Source: Pedobacter panaciterrae (GTDB taxonomy: Bacteria; Bacteroidota; Bacteroidia; Sphingobacteriales; Sphingobacteriaceae). Taken from it: a stretch of 64,000 nt of DNA. The stretch spans positions 124,001-188,000 of the forward strand of contig NZ_JABMKW010000017.1 of assembly GCF_013204795.1 (NCBI RefSeq), given 5' to 3'. Below are positions 19,065 through 28,779 of the stretch, piece by piece. The stretch's first letter is position 1, and each line of letters starts with the position of its first letter. Position numbers and translations under genes: made by a program. The notes under the pieces are model-generated. The model was not told where the DNA came from. It searched no databases and worked only from the letters and a program-made list of their open reading frames with translations.

Positions 19065-19727
19065 TTATACATTTAAATAATTCATAAATGAATTAAATCT
19101 ATCTTCTGTACCATTGTCAGATATGGTACTGTTAAATACTGCCTTCACCTGGTAATCGTAGCGTTCAAAAGAAGCTATTATTCCTGAAAGGTCAGTTTTA
19201 TTAATTTTCAAAGTAACTTCTAATCTGGTAGAATCTGGGAAGGATTGCACATAAGATGAGAGGATCTGAGCATTATCTGCTTCAACAATCTGCGCCATAT
19301 GTGACAACGAATTGTTCCTATTACTTATTTCCAAAACAATTATACCGCCGTATTCCTTTACCGCAAAGATATTTGAGGTGTACTCTAAAAGACTGTTTAT
19401 TGATATCAGGCCTAAATAATTCTTTTTATAATCCAATACCGGAACTACCGATAAGTGTAGCTGATTAAACAACCTTATGATGTCATAAACGTGAACATCT
19501 TCAAATACAAATGGATTTAAGATGGAAAGTGATAAACTACCAATAGGCTGTTGAACATCTCTAACTTCAATTAACTCTTCCTCAGCAACTAATCCAAGAA
19601 ACTGGGTTTCGTTAACAATTGGTAAATGATATAATTTGAACTCAGCCATTCTGTCCAAAGCTTTCTGAACCGAATCAGACGTCTTTAGCGGTGGTATTGA
19701 ATTAGATATGAGTTCAGATGCAAACAT
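19065..19727 (-). CDS. CBS-domain protein
   Basis: Cytoplasmic protein of 220 residues with two CBS motifs in the N-terminal part (about 1-125), seen in LPIVNETQFLGLVAEEEL and in VVPVLDYKKNYLGLISINSL. Such pairs bind adenine nucleotides and act as sensors. The C-terminal part (about 126-205) looks like a small ACT-like sensing domain (GGIIVLEI... and RLEVTLKINK). Its partner is unknown. Its start overlaps the stop of the upstream hydrolase gene by one base (TAATG), so the two are coupled. Confidence 0.85.
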   Translation of the reverse strand: MFASELISNSIPPLKTSDSVQKALDRMAEFKLYHLPIVNETQFLGLVAEEELIEVRDVQQPIGSLSLSILNPFVFEDVHVYDIIRLFNQLHLSVVPVLDYKKNYLGLISINSLLEYTSNIFAVKEYGGIIVLEISNRNNSLSHMAQIVEADNAQILSSYVQSFPDSTRLEVTLKINKTDLSGIIASFERYDYQVKAVFNSTISDNGTEDRFNSFMNYLNV

Positions 19728-20491
19728 TATTTAAGTAAAATTCTATTTAAAAACTTATCAAGATAATCATTAAAAACCTCTGGTCGCTCCATCATTGGTG
19801 CATGGCCACATAAATCTACCCAATTCAATTCTGAATTCGGCAAAAGTTGATGAAATTCTTCTGCAACTTCCGGTGGTGTTACTTTATCTTGCTTACCCCA
19901 GATTAAAGAAACAGGTATAGTTATACGGGAAAGGTCTTTAGACATATTATGACGAATAGCAGATTTTGCCAATGCCAGAATTCTAATTACTCTTGAACGA
20001 TCGTTAACACTTTTATAAACTTCATCAACCAGTTCTTTTGTTGCGGTTGCCGGATCGAAGAAAGTAAATTCTACTTTTTCCTTAATGTAATCGTAACTCT
20101 CTCTTCTTGGGAATGATCCTCCAAAAGCATTTTCATATAATCCAGAACTGCCGGTCAATACAAGTGCCTTTACATGTTCCTGATGAGAAACTGTAAACAC
20201 AAGACCAACATGGCCACCAAGTGAATTCCCTATCAAAACAACCTGCCCGAGTTTTTTGAATTTTATAAATCTGTGAATGTATTTAGATAAACTTTTTACC
20301 CCGAGTGTGAGTATTGGGAGCTCATAAATGGGCAAAATTGGCACAATGACATGATAATTTTCTTTAAAATGATCAATCACATCCTCCCAATTGCTTAGTT
20401 CTCCCATCAAACCATGAAGTAATACCAGGGTCTCACCTTTTCCAGCTTCTATATATTTAAACCCATCTTCTTCTATTACTTCGTATCTCAT
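19727..20491 (-). CDS. Alpha/beta-fold hydrolase
   Basis: Serine hydrolase of 254 residues without a signal peptide. The oxyanion motif LLHGLMGELSNW lies near residue 25, the nucleophile elbow is GNSLGGH (about 88-94), an acid lies in SLIWGKQDKVTP, and the histidine is in CGHAPMMERP. The triad is therefore complete. Substrate cannot be predicted. It is coupled to the CBS-domain gene, and a 15-base palindrome lies 23 bases upstream of its start. Confidence 0.88.
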   Translation of the reverse strand: MRYEVIEEDGFKYIEAGKGETLVLLHGLMGELSNWEDVIDHFKENYHVIVPILPIYELPILTLGVKSLSKYIHRFIKFKKLGQVVLIGNSLGGHVGLVFTVSHQEHVKALVLTGSSGLYENAFGGSFPRRESYDYIKEKVEFTFFDPATATKELVDEVYKSVNDRSRVIRILALAKSAIRHNMSKDLSRITIPVSLIWGKQDKVTPPEVAEEFHQLLPNSELNWVDLCGHAPMMERPEVFNDYLDKFLNRILLK

Positions 20492-20513
20492 ATTGAATAT
20501 TTTGTAAGGTATG

Positions 20514-20528
20514 CTACTAAGTTAGTAG
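20514..20528. promoter_or_regulatory. Perfect 15-base palindrome upstream of the hydrolase gene
   Basis: CTACTAA-G-TTAGTAG, a perfect dyad 23 bases before the ATG at 20491, in the position of a repressor site overlapping the promoter. No regulator gene is adjacent. Confidence 0.35.
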
Positions 20529-20601
20529 ACTAAAATTAAATTAATGTAATTTTAAAACATTATTTTAAGAAAAAGGCTTAATGTGCTTAATGCAACACAA
20601 T

Positions 20602-21048
20602 TTATGCCAATTGTGTTTTTACAATCTCTGCAATTAACTTACCATCGGCTTTACCTGCCAGTTCCTTATTGGCTAACCCCATTACCTTACCCATCTCCTT
20701 TACAGAATTCGCACCGGAGTTCTTAATAATTTGTGAAATCACCGCTTCAATTTCAGCTCTGTCTAGTTGTTTAGGCATAAAATTGCTGATTACCTCAATT
20801 TCTTCTTCTTCTACAGTACTCAAATCTTCTCTGCCTTGTTGTTTATAAATATCAGCCGACTCTTTACGCTGTTTAATTAATCTTTGTAAAATCTTAAGTT
20901 CAGCTTCTTCGGTAATTTCCTCTGATGATCCCTTCTCAGTTTTCGCCAATAACAAAGCTGCCTTTATTGCCCTTAAACCTCTAAGCCTTGCCTGGTCTTT
21001 TGCAAGCATTGCCTGTTTTATTTCCTGATCTATTGTATTAGCTATCAT
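20602..21048 (-). CDS. GatB/YqeY domain protein
   Basis: Protein of 148 residues consisting of the YqeY domain, which is related to the C-terminal tRNA-binding part of GatB. It begins with the family pattern of a long charged helix (DQEIKQAMLAKDQARLRGLR) and ends with the GKVMGLANKELAGKADGK segment. Its role is not established. It follows the SDR gene by 19 bases on the same strand. Confidence 0.9.
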   Translation of the reverse strand: MIANTIDQEIKQAMLAKDQARLRGLRAIKAALLLAKTEKGSSEEITEEAELKILQRLIKQRKESADIYKQQGREDLSTVEEEEIEVISNFMPKQLDRAEIEAVISQIIKNSGANSVKEMGKVMGLANKELAGKADGKLIAEIVKTQLA

Positions 21049-21067
21049 ATGATTTTCTGTTAGTATT

Positions 21068-21826
21068 CTATTTTCTATTAATTATAGTACCTGTTGCCTG
21101 TGCTGTTGGCATTATCAACATGTCATTTATATTTACATGAGCAGGTCTGCTCACTACAAACCATATTGCTTCAGCTATATCCTTTGCGACAAGAGGTTCC
21201 AATCCATCATAAACCTTTTTTGCTCTACCCTCATCTCCTTTAAACCGAACCTTAGAGAATTCCGTTTCAACCATTCCGGGATTAATAGCGGTAACTTTTA
21301 TGCCATGGGGCAACAAGTCGATTCTCATACTTTTATTTAAAGCATCTACTGCATGTTTAGTGGCACAATATACATTTCCGTTAGGGTAAACTTCTTTACC
21401 CGCGATAGAGCCAATATTTATAATATGACCAGATTTCCGGGCAATCATCCAGTTAGAAACTATACGTGTTGTATATAGCAAACCTTTAACATTAGTGTCG
21501 ATCATAGTGTCCCAATCATCAATATTACCTTTATCTATTGGATCAAGCCCCTGACTTAAGCCGGCGTTATTAATTAATACATCTACTTTCTTCCATTGTT
21601 GTGGTAAAGTTTCTAAACGATAAGATAAATCTTCATTATCCCTTACATCTGCAACTATCTTTTTAACTTCAACGGCATATTTATCTTCCAGATGTTTAGA
21701 TACCTCTGTTAAAAGCTGTTCTCTTCTGCCTAGTAAAATTAAGTTATAACCTTGAGCCGCAAACAAATGCGCACAAGCAGCCCCAATACCTGAAGTTGCT
21801 CCTGTAATTAATGCAATTTTTGACAT
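21068..21826 (-). CDS. Short-chain dehydrogenase/reductase (YdfG-like)
   Basis: NAD(P)-dependent oxidoreductase of 252 residues. The cofactor motif TGATSGIGAA lies at 9-18, NNAG at 86-89, and the catalytic set Ser140, Tyr153 and Lys157 (YCATK) is complete. The arginines following the second beta strand (LLGRREQ) suggest NADP preference. Overall it resembles YdfG-type 3-hydroxy acid dehydrogenases acting on serine or malonic semialdehyde derivatives, but the substrate is inference. Confidence 0.9.
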   Translation of the reverse strand: MSKIALITGATSGIGAACAHLFAAQGYNLILLGRREQLLTEVSKHLEDKYAVEVKKIVADVRDNEDLSYRLETLPQQWKKVDVLINNAGLSQGLDPIDKGNIDDWDTMIDTNVKGLLYTTRIVSNWMIARKSGHIINIGSIAGKEVYPNGNVYCATKHAVDALNKSMRIDLLPHGIKVTAINPGMVETEFSKVRFKGDEGRAKKVYDGLEPLVAKDIAEAIWFVVSRPAHVNINDMLIMPTAQATGTIINRK

Positions 21827-21877
21827 CCCTGATTTTATTGATTATTAAGCAAAGCTATAATTTTTTTAGCAGTAGCA

Positions 21878-22606
21878 TTACTCAAAAAATAAACTGAATG
21901 TCACATGACGCAGCATTAATTTATCAATTGGATAAGAATAGCGATTAGGTTCATCCTTTAAAACACTGTTGAAGGAGTAGGATAATTTAATCTCTGGCGA
22001 CATTTTAAAATATTCGAAATAGAGGTCGAAACCCAATCCGGCTTCATATGAGAGATAGTTCCGTACATTATTTACCATCTTCTCTCCGGGGTCAGTTATA
22101 TTCGCATTATTTGTCTTTTTCTTTGAAGAAATATCCATTGAATATTTAGCTCCTCCGATCATATAAGCTCTAAAATTATTCCTCCTATCTGATTTCAGCT
22201 TTATTCCAAGTGGGAACTCCACTAGCGTTGAGGATATCTTCCGTTCAACGTTATCTTTAAGTTCGTCATGGTGAAAAGTTAACACCCTATCATTAAACAC
22301 CAGTATTGGTGTAAATCTTAGATCGGCATTTTCGATCAGTCGTTTATTTACGACAAATCCAATTCCAAAGCCCGGAGAGGAATCAGAGGATATTCCGGTT
22401 AATTTAGGCGGATCCAAATCTTCGGGAAGTATATTTTTAAATTCTCTCCAATCCGGTCTCTTTAGAATCTTATACTCTGATGAAAGATACTGAAATGTAA
22501 ATCCGAAATGGAGATTGGAATCATCTACCCCACCTCCCCAATTTTGGGCTCTGGCTGACACACATGCGAATAAGCATAAAATAAGTAAGCCTGATTTTAT
22601 TTTCAT
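21878..22606 (-). CDS. PorT-family outer-membrane protein
   Basis: Secreted barrel protein of 242 residues with a signal peptide ending in CVSARAQ. The mature sequence has the beta-barrel pattern and motifs such as GIKLKSDRRNNFRAYMIGG. The ubiE-porT gene pair is conserved in Bacteroidetes and PorT is required for type IX secretion, so this is a reasonable candidate component of that system. The start overlaps the ubiE stop by four bases (ATGA), so it is translationally coupled. A sorting-domain protein that could use the system lies at 31058. Confidence 0.8.
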   Translation of the reverse strand: MKIKSGLLILCLFACVSARAQNWGGGVDDSNLHFGFTFQYLSSEYKILKRPDWREFKNILPEDLDPPKLTGISSDSSPGFGIGFVVNKRLIENADLRFTPILVFNDRVLTFHHDELKDNVERKISSTLVEFPLGIKLKSDRRNNFRAYMIGGAKYSMDISSKKKTNNANITDPGEKMVNNVRNYLSYEAGLGFDLYFEYFKMSPEIKLSYSFNSVLKDEPNRYSYPIDKLMLRHVTFSLFFE

Positions 22607-23334
22607 TTGGTCCCAGTATAAATTGCACTTATACCAAACGTAAGGCGTCTATCCCTGGTGTTTGTAAAACCAACCTTATTCATTAAACGTGTAAACTCCT
22701 CGCCATCCGGAAATGCTGCTACAGATTCCGGCAAATAGCAGTAAGCTCTATTGTCTTTAGAAAATAGCTTACCCAGCATTGGTGTCACATGTTTAAAGTA
22801 AAAATTATACCCCTGTTTAATCGGAAATTTTCTGGGTTTAGAAAACTCCAGTATAACAATTTTACCTCCTGGTTTCAAAACCCTGTACATATCTGCAAGT
22901 CCTTTCTCGAGATTTTCGTAATTCCTTACACCAAAAGCTACAGTTATTGCATCAAAATGATCATCGCCAAAGTGTAATCCTTCCGAATCCCCTGTCTGAA
23001 CAGAAAAAACGTGCTGTAAATTTCTATCCTGAATTTTCTTACGCGCAACATCAAGCATGCCTTCAGAAATATCTACTCCAATTATTTTCTCAGGTGCTAA
23101 AATTTTTATTGCCTCAAAAGCAAAGTCACCTGTACCAGTTGCCACATCAAGCATGATGCGTGGTTTGATAGACTTAAGTTCCCTTATTGCCTTTTTACGC
23201 CATATAATATCAATACCTAAGGACATAAAGTGATTTAAAAAATCATAAGTTCCTGATATATTATTAAACATGCTGGCAACTTGTTCCTTCTTTGTTGCCG
23301 TTTCAGATTGGTATGGTGTGATGTTTTCGTTCAT
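22603..23334 (-). CDS. ubiE: Demethylmenaquinone methyltransferase
   Basis: SAM-dependent methyltransferase of 243 residues for the last step of menaquinone synthesis. SAM motif LDVATGTGDFAFEA, the family signature with FGVRNYENLEKGLADMYRVL, and KPGGKIVILEFSKP are all present. I chose ATG 23334 over the TTG at 23346. The -7 element TATCTTTG lies nine bases upstream of the ATG. It is divergent from ysxC and coupled to porT. Together with the UbiA-type prenyltransferase at 24026 it places quinone synthesis in this region. Confidence 0.95.
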   Translation of the reverse strand: MNENITPYQSETATKKEQVASMFNNISGTYDFLNHFMSLGIDIIWRKKAIRELKSIKPRIMLDVATGTGDFAFEAIKILAPEKIIGVDISEGMLDVARKKIQDRNLQHVFSVQTGDSEGLHFGDDHFDAITVAFGVRNYENLEKGLADMYRVLKPGGKIVILEFSKPRKFPIKQGYNFYFKHVTPMLGKLFSKDNRAYCYLPESVAAFPDGEEFTRLMNKVGFTNTRDRRLTFGISAIYTGTK

Positions 23335-23374
23335 GGTACGCAGCAAAGATAAGTATTGTTGAAAACTAATTTTC

Positions 23375-23382
23375 TACCTTTG
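23375..23382 (+). promoter_or_regulatory. -7 element of ysxC, leaderless type
   Basis: TACCTTTG, a perfect TAnnTTTG, four bases before the ysxC ATG. The expected start of transcription would fall on the start codon. The -33 region has only a weak match (ATTG around 23355). Confidence 0.45.
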
Positions 23383-23386
23383 TCAA

Positions 23387-24016
23387 ATGATTATAAAATC
23401 AGCAACATTTATTTGTAGTAATACAAAGGTTTCAGCGCTGCCTGTTGCCAATATGCCAGAGTATGCATTTATTGGACGTTCAAACGTTGGAAAATCCTCG
23501 TTAATCAACATGCTTGTTAATCAACATGGATTAGCAAAAACCTCACAAAGGCCAGGTAAAACCCAATTAATAAACCATTTCCTGATTAATGAGAAGTGGT
23601 ATATTGTCGATTTACCAGGTTATGGCTACGCCAAAGTATCTAAAAGCAGTCGCGAGAATTGGGAAAAATTTATACGAAATTACATCACAAAGCGTGAGAG
23701 CTTACAATGTGTTTTTGTATTAATAGATAGCAGGCTTGAACCACAAAAAATAGATCTTGAATTTTGCTGCTGGATGGGAGAGATCCAAATTCCTTTTGCA
23801 CTTGTGTTTACCAAAGCAGATAAACAAAGCGCGGTAAAGACCGATCAGAATGTTTCGGCATTTAAAAAAGCACTAAAAGGATGGTTTGAAGAAATCCCCC
23901 CATACTTTGTAACTTCTGCAGAGAAAAGCACCGGTAGAGATCAGGTTTTAGATTTTATCGATCAGGTTAACCTAGATTTTGTAATGCCCATTTTAACCCC
24001 TAAAGAAGATTTTTAA
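23387..24016 (+). CDS. ysxC: Ribosome-biogenesis GTPase YsxC/EngB
   Basis: GTPase of 209 residues needed for assembly of the large ribosomal subunit. G1 is GRSNVGKSS (30-38), G3 is DLPGYG, and G4 is TKAD. The short region between G1 and G3 containing RPGKTQLIN matches the family. It begins a plus-strand run with the prenyltransferase and peptidase genes, nine bases before the next start. Confidence 0.95.
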   Translation: MIIKSATFICSNTKVSALPVANMPEYAFIGRSNVGKSSLINMLVNQHGLAKTSQRPGKTQLINHFLINEKWYIVDLPGYGYAKVSKSSRENWEKFIRNYITKRESLQCVFVLIDSRLEPQKIDLEFCCWMGEIQIPFALVFTKADKQSAVKTDQNVSAFKKALKGWFEEIPPYFVTSAEKSTGRDQVLDFIDQVNLDFVMPILTPKEDF

Positions 24017-24025
24017 TAAAAGTTA

Positions 24026-24892
24026 ATGAAAAAGTATTTTTCACTGGTATTATTTGCCCACTCTATTTTTGCTTTGCCTTTTGCACTGATAGGCTTTTTT
24101 CTTGGGGTAACTACTACTCCAAATCCATTTAACTGGCTATTGCTGGCATTGGTATTACTGTGCATGGTTTTTGCTCGAAATGCAGCCATGGCCTTTAATA
24201 GGTACCTCGACAGAAACATAGATGCAAAAAATCCCCGCACTCAAATGAGGGACATTCCTGCAGGTAAAATATCTGCTAATGAAGCATTAATATTCGTAAT
24301 TATTAACTGCGTTCTTTTTATTACCACTACCGCCTTCATTAACAGCCTTTGCTTTTATCTTTCGCCTGTGGCCCTCTTTGTAGTACTATTTTACAGTTAC
24401 ACAAAAAGATTTACAGCATTGTGCCATATGGTATTGGGCCTGGGGCTTTCACTTGCTCCCATTGGCGCCTACATTGCAGTAACAGGGGTATTCAACATTG
24501 TTCCTGTTCTTTATTCATTTGCCGTATTGTTTTGGGTTAGTGGATTTGATATCATATATGCTTTACAGGATGAAGATTTTGACAGAAATGAAAAACTACA
24601 TTCTATCCCGGCAGCAATGGGAATCAAAAATGCCTTAAATCTTTCGGTAGTATTGCATGTCTTTTCCGCACTTTGCGTAATCCTACCGGTAATGTTTACT
24701 ACATTCAGCTGGGTTTATTATGTAGGCGTAGCATTCTTTTGCTTTATGCTAACTTATCAGCACTTACTCGTAAAACCTAACGACATCAGTAAAGTAAATA
24801 AAGCATTCGCCACCACAAATGGTTTTGCTTCAGTGATATTTGCCATTTGTTTTTTAATTGATGCCTTCTTAAGAACCAATTTTAATTTCTAA
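24026..24892 (+). CDS. UbiA-family prenyltransferase
   Basis: Integral membrane prenyltransferase of 288 residues with about eight helices. The first Asp-rich motif is NRYLDRNIDAKNPRT (Asn58, Asp62, Asp66) and the second is DEDFDRNEKLHS, both needed to bind Mg-prenyl diphosphate. It most resembles 4-hydroxybenzoate prenyltransferase-like proteins, which in menaquinone-only bacteria act in quinone synthesis (MenA or futalosine-pathway MqnP). Which route applies cannot be decided here. It is cotranscribed with ysxC and the peptidase gene (two-base gap). Confidence 0.88.
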   Translation: MKKYFSLVLFAHSIFALPFALIGFFLGVTTTPNPFNWLLLALVLLCMVFARNAAMAFNRYLDRNIDAKNPRTQMRDIPAGKISANEALIFVIINCVLFITTTAFINSLCFYLSPVALFVVLFYSYTKRFTALCHMVLGLGLSLAPIGAYIAVTGVFNIVPVLYSFAVLFWVSGFDIIYALQDEDFDRNEKLHSIPAAMGIKNALNLSVVLHVFSALCVILPVMFTTFSWVYYVGVAFFCFMLTYQHLLVKPNDISKVNKAFATTNGFASVIFAICFLIDAFLRTNFNF

Positions 24893-24894
24893 TT

Positions 24895-26610
24895 ATGATT
24901 AACCTTACCATACCTAAAAAGAAAAGAATCTATATCCCTCAAAATCTGGAAATGAAATGGGACAATCTTGAACCCATACTTAATGAGCTATTGGCTCGTC
25001 CAATAGACAATGTAAATGATTTAGAACAATGGTTAAAGGACAAAAGTGAATTAGAAGCTGCTCTTGAAGAGGATTTTGCATGGCGATATATTAAAATGAG
25101 CTGTGATACTGGTAATGAGACCTTAGTAAAAGATTTCCAATATTTTGCTACCGAAATTGAACCTAAAATTTCGCCAATAGCGAATCAGCTTAACCAAAAA
25201 TTTAACGATAGTCCGTTTATTGATGAACTGGACCATGATAAATATTTTGTCTACATCAGAGCAATCAGAAAAGCTTTAGAGATTTATCGCGAAGAAAATG
25301 TAGAACTCTTAACTAAACTTCAGGTAACTCAGCAAAAGTATCAGGCAATAACCGGGGCAATGAGCGTGATGATCAACGACAAGGAATATACACTGGAACA
25401 AGCAGCCAACTTTGTTAAAGATACGGATAGAAGTGTAAGACAACAGGCATGGGAAACCATACAACAACGTCGCCTCGTAAATAAGGATGAATTAAACATT
25501 TTGTTTGATGAGTTGATAGTTATGCGCCATCAGGTAGCAGTAAATGCTGGTTTCGAGAACTATCGAGATTATATGTTCCAGGCGCTTGGCCGTTTTGATT
25601 ATACGCCGCAGGATTGTTACCATTTTCATGAAGCTATTGAAAAGCAAATTGTTCCCATCCTAAAGGAACAGGCGGAAAAAAGAGCTGAACTACTTGGAAT
25701 TGATGAATTAAAGCCATGGGATATGGAGGTAAGCCCCACTGGAAAACCAGCTTTAAAACCATTTAAAAATGGAAAAGAGTTAATTGATAAAAGTATCGAC
25801 TGCTTTAATGCCATTAACCCTAAATTGGGCCAGATGCTTTCCATTATGAAAGCTAACAACCTTTTTGATGTAGAAAGCAGAAAAGGAAAAGCACCAGGTG
25901 GTTATAACTATCCTCTTGCAGAAACCGGCGCACCTTTTATTTTCATGAACTCTGCCAATTCGCTAAGAGACCTAACTACTATGGTCCATGAAGGCGGCCA
26001 TGCCATACATACCTTCCTTACTGCAAATCTGGAATTAAATGACTTTAAACACTGTCCTTCGGAGGTCGCAGAACTTGCTTCAATGAGCATGGAACTCATT
26101 TCAATGGATAACTGGAACATCTATTTTGATAATGAAGAGGATCTCATCAGGGCAAAAAAAGAGCAGCTTGCCGATGTGCTAAAAACTTTGCCATGGGTTG
26201 CTGTTATAGATCAGTTCCAACATTGGATCTATACCAATTCTGGTCATAATGCCGCTGACAGAGAGGAAGCCTTTAAGCAAATATATACGCGTTTTGGTAG
26301 CGGATTTGCTAGCTGGGATGGCCTGGAACAAGAGTTCGGGAATATTTGGCAAAAACAACTGCATCTTTTCGAAGTCCCTTTTTATTATATTGAATATGCT
26401 ATTGCACAATTAGGAGCAATAGCGATCTGGAAAAATTACAAGGAAAATCCTGAACAAGCATTGGAGCAATACCTTGCAGCACTATCATTAGGATATACCA
26501 AACCCATCAATGAAATTTACGAAACTGCGGGAATTAAATTTGATTTCAGCTTAAACTACATTGAGGAGCTGGCATCATTTGTAAAAGATGAATTGCATAA
26601 ATTAGGCTAA
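24895..26610 (+). CDS. M3-family oligoendopeptidase F
   Basis: Cytoplasmic zinc metallopeptidase of 571 residues that cleaves short peptides. The zinc motif HEGGH (His365, Glu366, His369) is intact, and the downstream ELASMSMELIS segment contributes the third ligand. The N-terminal helical half and the length fit the M3B family. It starts two bases after the prenyltransferase stop, and the amino-acid permease follows 55 bases later, so peptide breakdown and amino-acid transport could be linked. That link is inference. Confidence 0.92.
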   Translation: MINLTIPKKKRIYIPQNLEMKWDNLEPILNELLARPIDNVNDLEQWLKDKSELEAALEEDFAWRYIKMSCDTGNETLVKDFQYFATEIEPKISPIANQLNQKFNDSPFIDELDHDKYFVYIRAIRKALEIYREENVELLTKLQVTQQKYQAITGAMSVMINDKEYTLEQAANFVKDTDRSVRQQAWETIQQRRLVNKDELNILFDELIVMRHQVAVNAGFENYRDYMFQALGRFDYTPQDCYHFHEAIEKQIVPILKEQAEKRAELLGIDELKPWDMEVSPTGKPALKPFKNGKELIDKSIDCFNAINPKLGQMLSIMKANNLFDVESRKGKAPGGYNYPLAETGAPFIFMNSANSLRDLTTMVHEGGHAIHTFLTANLELNDFKHCPSEVAELASMSMELISMDNWNIYFDNEEDLIRAKKEQLADVLKTLPWVAVIDQFQHWIYTNSGHNAADREEAFKQIYTRFGSGFASWDGLEQEFGNIWQKQLHLFEVPFYYIEYAIAQLGAIAIWKNYKENPEQALEQYLAALSLGYTKPINEIYETAGIKFDFSLNYIEELASFVKDELHKLG

Positions 26611-26665
26611 GTTTACCACATAATATCTAAGTTTGAATATCAAAACCGAACCTAACCACTAATGT

Positions 26666-28621
26666 ATGTTTGAAAAACTTTTCAGAAAAAAGTCAATAGC
26701 CAAAATATTGGAAGATGCAGAAAAAGGCTATGGTGATCACGGAGCTTCGCTCCATAAAACACTTGGTGTACGGGATTTAACGGCTTTCGGTATCGCCGCT
26801 ATAATTGGGGCGGGCATTTTCAGTACAATTGGCAAAGCAAGTGCCGACGGTGGCCCTGCGGTAATATTCCTTTTTATATTTACTGCCATTGCTTGTAGTT
26901 TTGCTGCTTTTGCATATGCAGAATTTGCCTCAATGGTTCCTGTATCTGGAAGCGCATATACCTATTCATATGTTGCGTTTGGTGAACTGGTAGCCTGGAT
27001 CATTGGATGGTCGCTCATTATGGAGTATGCTATTGGAAACATAACTGTTGCTATATCCTGGTCCGATTATTTTACCGGACTCCTCTCCTCCATACGAATA
27101 CCTGCATTTGGCATAAATGGCATTCACCTGCCTGATTGGACTACAATGGACTATCTGACCGCATATAATGGTCATGCACATGCTGAAGCACTTGTGAACG
27201 CAGGAAAAAACTACGCAAATCTGGATGACGCAACAAGAATAGCAAACAATGCCTGGATAACAGCCCCACAAATTGGGGGCTTTCATCTTGTAGCGGACTT
27301 ACCCGCTCTGGGTATTATCATTTTTATTACCTGGCTGGTATACAGAGGAATGAAAGAATCTAGAAATGCAAGTAATGCAATGGTTATTGTAAAACTAGCA
27401 GTTATTTTACTAGTACTTGCAGTAGGTGTTTTTTATGTTGACACTGGTAATTGGGATCCCTTTGCTCCCAATGGAGTATCAGGAGTATTAAAGGGAGTAT
27501 CAGCAGTTTTTTTTGCATACATAGGCTTTGACGCCATTTCTACGACTGCCGAGGAATGCAGAAATCCCCAAAGAGACTTACCAAGGGGAATGATGTGGGC
27601 GATTATCATTTGTACAATTCTATATGTAGCAATTGCACTTGTGCTTACAGGGATCGTTAACTTCAAATTACTTGCCGTTGGCGACCCACTTGCATTTGTC
27701 TTTGACCAGATAGATTTGAAGCTAATGAGTGGAATAATAGCCGTAAGCGCAGTATTTGCTATGGCAAGCGTACTTTTGGTGTTTCAAATGGGTCAGCCAA
27801 GAATATGGATGAGCATGAGCCGCGATGGCCTGCTTCCGAAATCATTTTCAAAGATCCACCCTAAATACCACACCCCATCTTTTGCTACCATCGTAGTGGG
27901 CTTTGTGGTGGCAATTCCTTCACTTTTCATGAACCTTACCATTGTAACAGACCTTTGCTCTATTGGTACATTGTTTGCATTTGTGCTGGTATGTGCGGGA
28001 GTTCTTGTTTTACAAAACAAGCCAGATATTCAAAGAGGGAAATTCAGAATTCCATATATGAATTCTAAATTCATTGTTCCTCTCTTATTCATCGGTACAT
28101 TATTTTTTGGTTTTAGCTTTTACAAAAAAGAAACTATCTCGTTTATTTTCAATACCCCAAGAATATATGATCCTGTAAGTTTTATTACCGCTTTAAATGA
28201 AAATGAGCTCGGCATAGTTAAAAAAGAAATAGCAATTGCTCAAACTAAAGCTAATCTTATTGAGAAGAACACAGATTCAGAAGCGTATTTAAATCAGCTA
28301 TCCTCCGAACAGTATGAGCAGTTCATAAACAATTCACAGCTAGCCCTGGAAAAGAAGTATGAAAGTGGGTGGAAACTCTTTAAACACAAAATCCCTATGT
28401 GGATTTTCTTTTTTATCTGCCTCGTAATTATTTACTACTGCATTACTAAAAATCTTTCTCTTATTCCTGTTTTGGGCTTAATAAGTTGTCTCTATATGAT
28501 GTGTGAATTGGGTATATCCAATTGGATAGGATTCGGGATCTGGTTGATTGTCGGTCTATTTGTCTATTTCTTATATGGCTTTAAGCACAGCAAACTCAGA
28601 CTTAAAGAAAACAACATATAA
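26666..28621 (+). CDS. APC-family amino acid permease, long form
   Basis: Amino-acid permease of 651 residues, paralogous to the protein at 629. The helix 1 motif GIAAIIGAGIF lies at 42-52, and FFAYIGFDAISTTAEECRNP is present. Two insertions make it about 85 residues longer: a polar loop at about 145-208 rich in His, Ala and Asn, and a charged, coiled-coil-like segment at about 487-575 between two late helices. Neither belongs to the standard fold. The gene follows oligoendopeptidase F and ends in a strong terminator. Confidence 0.9.
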   Translation: MFEKLFRKKSIAKILEDAEKGYGDHGASLHKTLGVRDLTAFGIAAIIGAGIFSTIGKASADGGPAVIFLFIFTAIACSFAAFAYAEFASMVPVSGSAYTYSYVAFGELVAWIIGWSLIMEYAIGNITVAISWSDYFTGLLSSIRIPAFGINGIHLPDWTTMDYLTAYNGHAHAEALVNAGKNYANLDDATRIANNAWITAPQIGGFHLVADLPALGIIIFITWLVYRGMKESRNASNAMVIVKLAVILLVLAVGVFYVDTGNWDPFAPNGVSGVLKGVSAVFFAYIGFDAISTTAEECRNPQRDLPRGMMWAIIICTILYVAIALVLTGIVNFKLLAVGDPLAFVFDQIDLKLMSGIIAVSAVFAMASVLLVFQMGQPRIWMSMSRDGLLPKSFSKIHPKYHTPSFATIVVGFVVAIPSLFMNLTIVTDLCSIGTLFAFVLVCAGVLVLQNKPDIQRGKFRIPYMNSKFIVPLLFIGTLFFGFSFYKKETISFIFNTPRIYDPVSFITALNENELGIVKKEIAIAQTKANLIEKNTDSEAYLNQLSSEQYEQFINNSQLALEKKYESGWKLFKHKIPMWIFFFICLVIIYYCITKNLSLIPVLGLISCLYMMCELGISNWIGFGIWLIVGLFVYFLYGFKHSKLRLKENNI

Positions 28622-28623
28622 AT

Positions 28624-28651
28624 AAAAAAGGCTGCAATTGGAGCCTTTTTT
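28624..28651 (+). terminator. Terminator after the long permease
   Basis: AAAAAAGGCT / AGCCTTTTTT, ten-base stem with an eight-base loop, immediately after the stop codon. Confidence 0.88.
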
Positions 28652-28742
28652 AATACCCTTACTCTCTTAAACTGTAGAAAATATTGCCCAACGATACAAT
28701 ATTTTCAAAATAAAAAAATATTTATTAAAAATAATTCCACAA

Positions 28743-28772
28743 TTTGAGAATATATCTCTACATTTATAATTG
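28743..28772 (+). promoter_or_regulatory. Candidate promoter of the small RNA
   Basis: TTTG at 28743-28746, an 18-base spacer and TATAATTG at 28765-28772 (seven of eight matches to TAnnTTTG). The predicted start of transcription, about 28778-28781, coincides with the first base of a long hairpin. Confidence 0.5.
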
Positions 28773-28779
28773 TAAAAAA

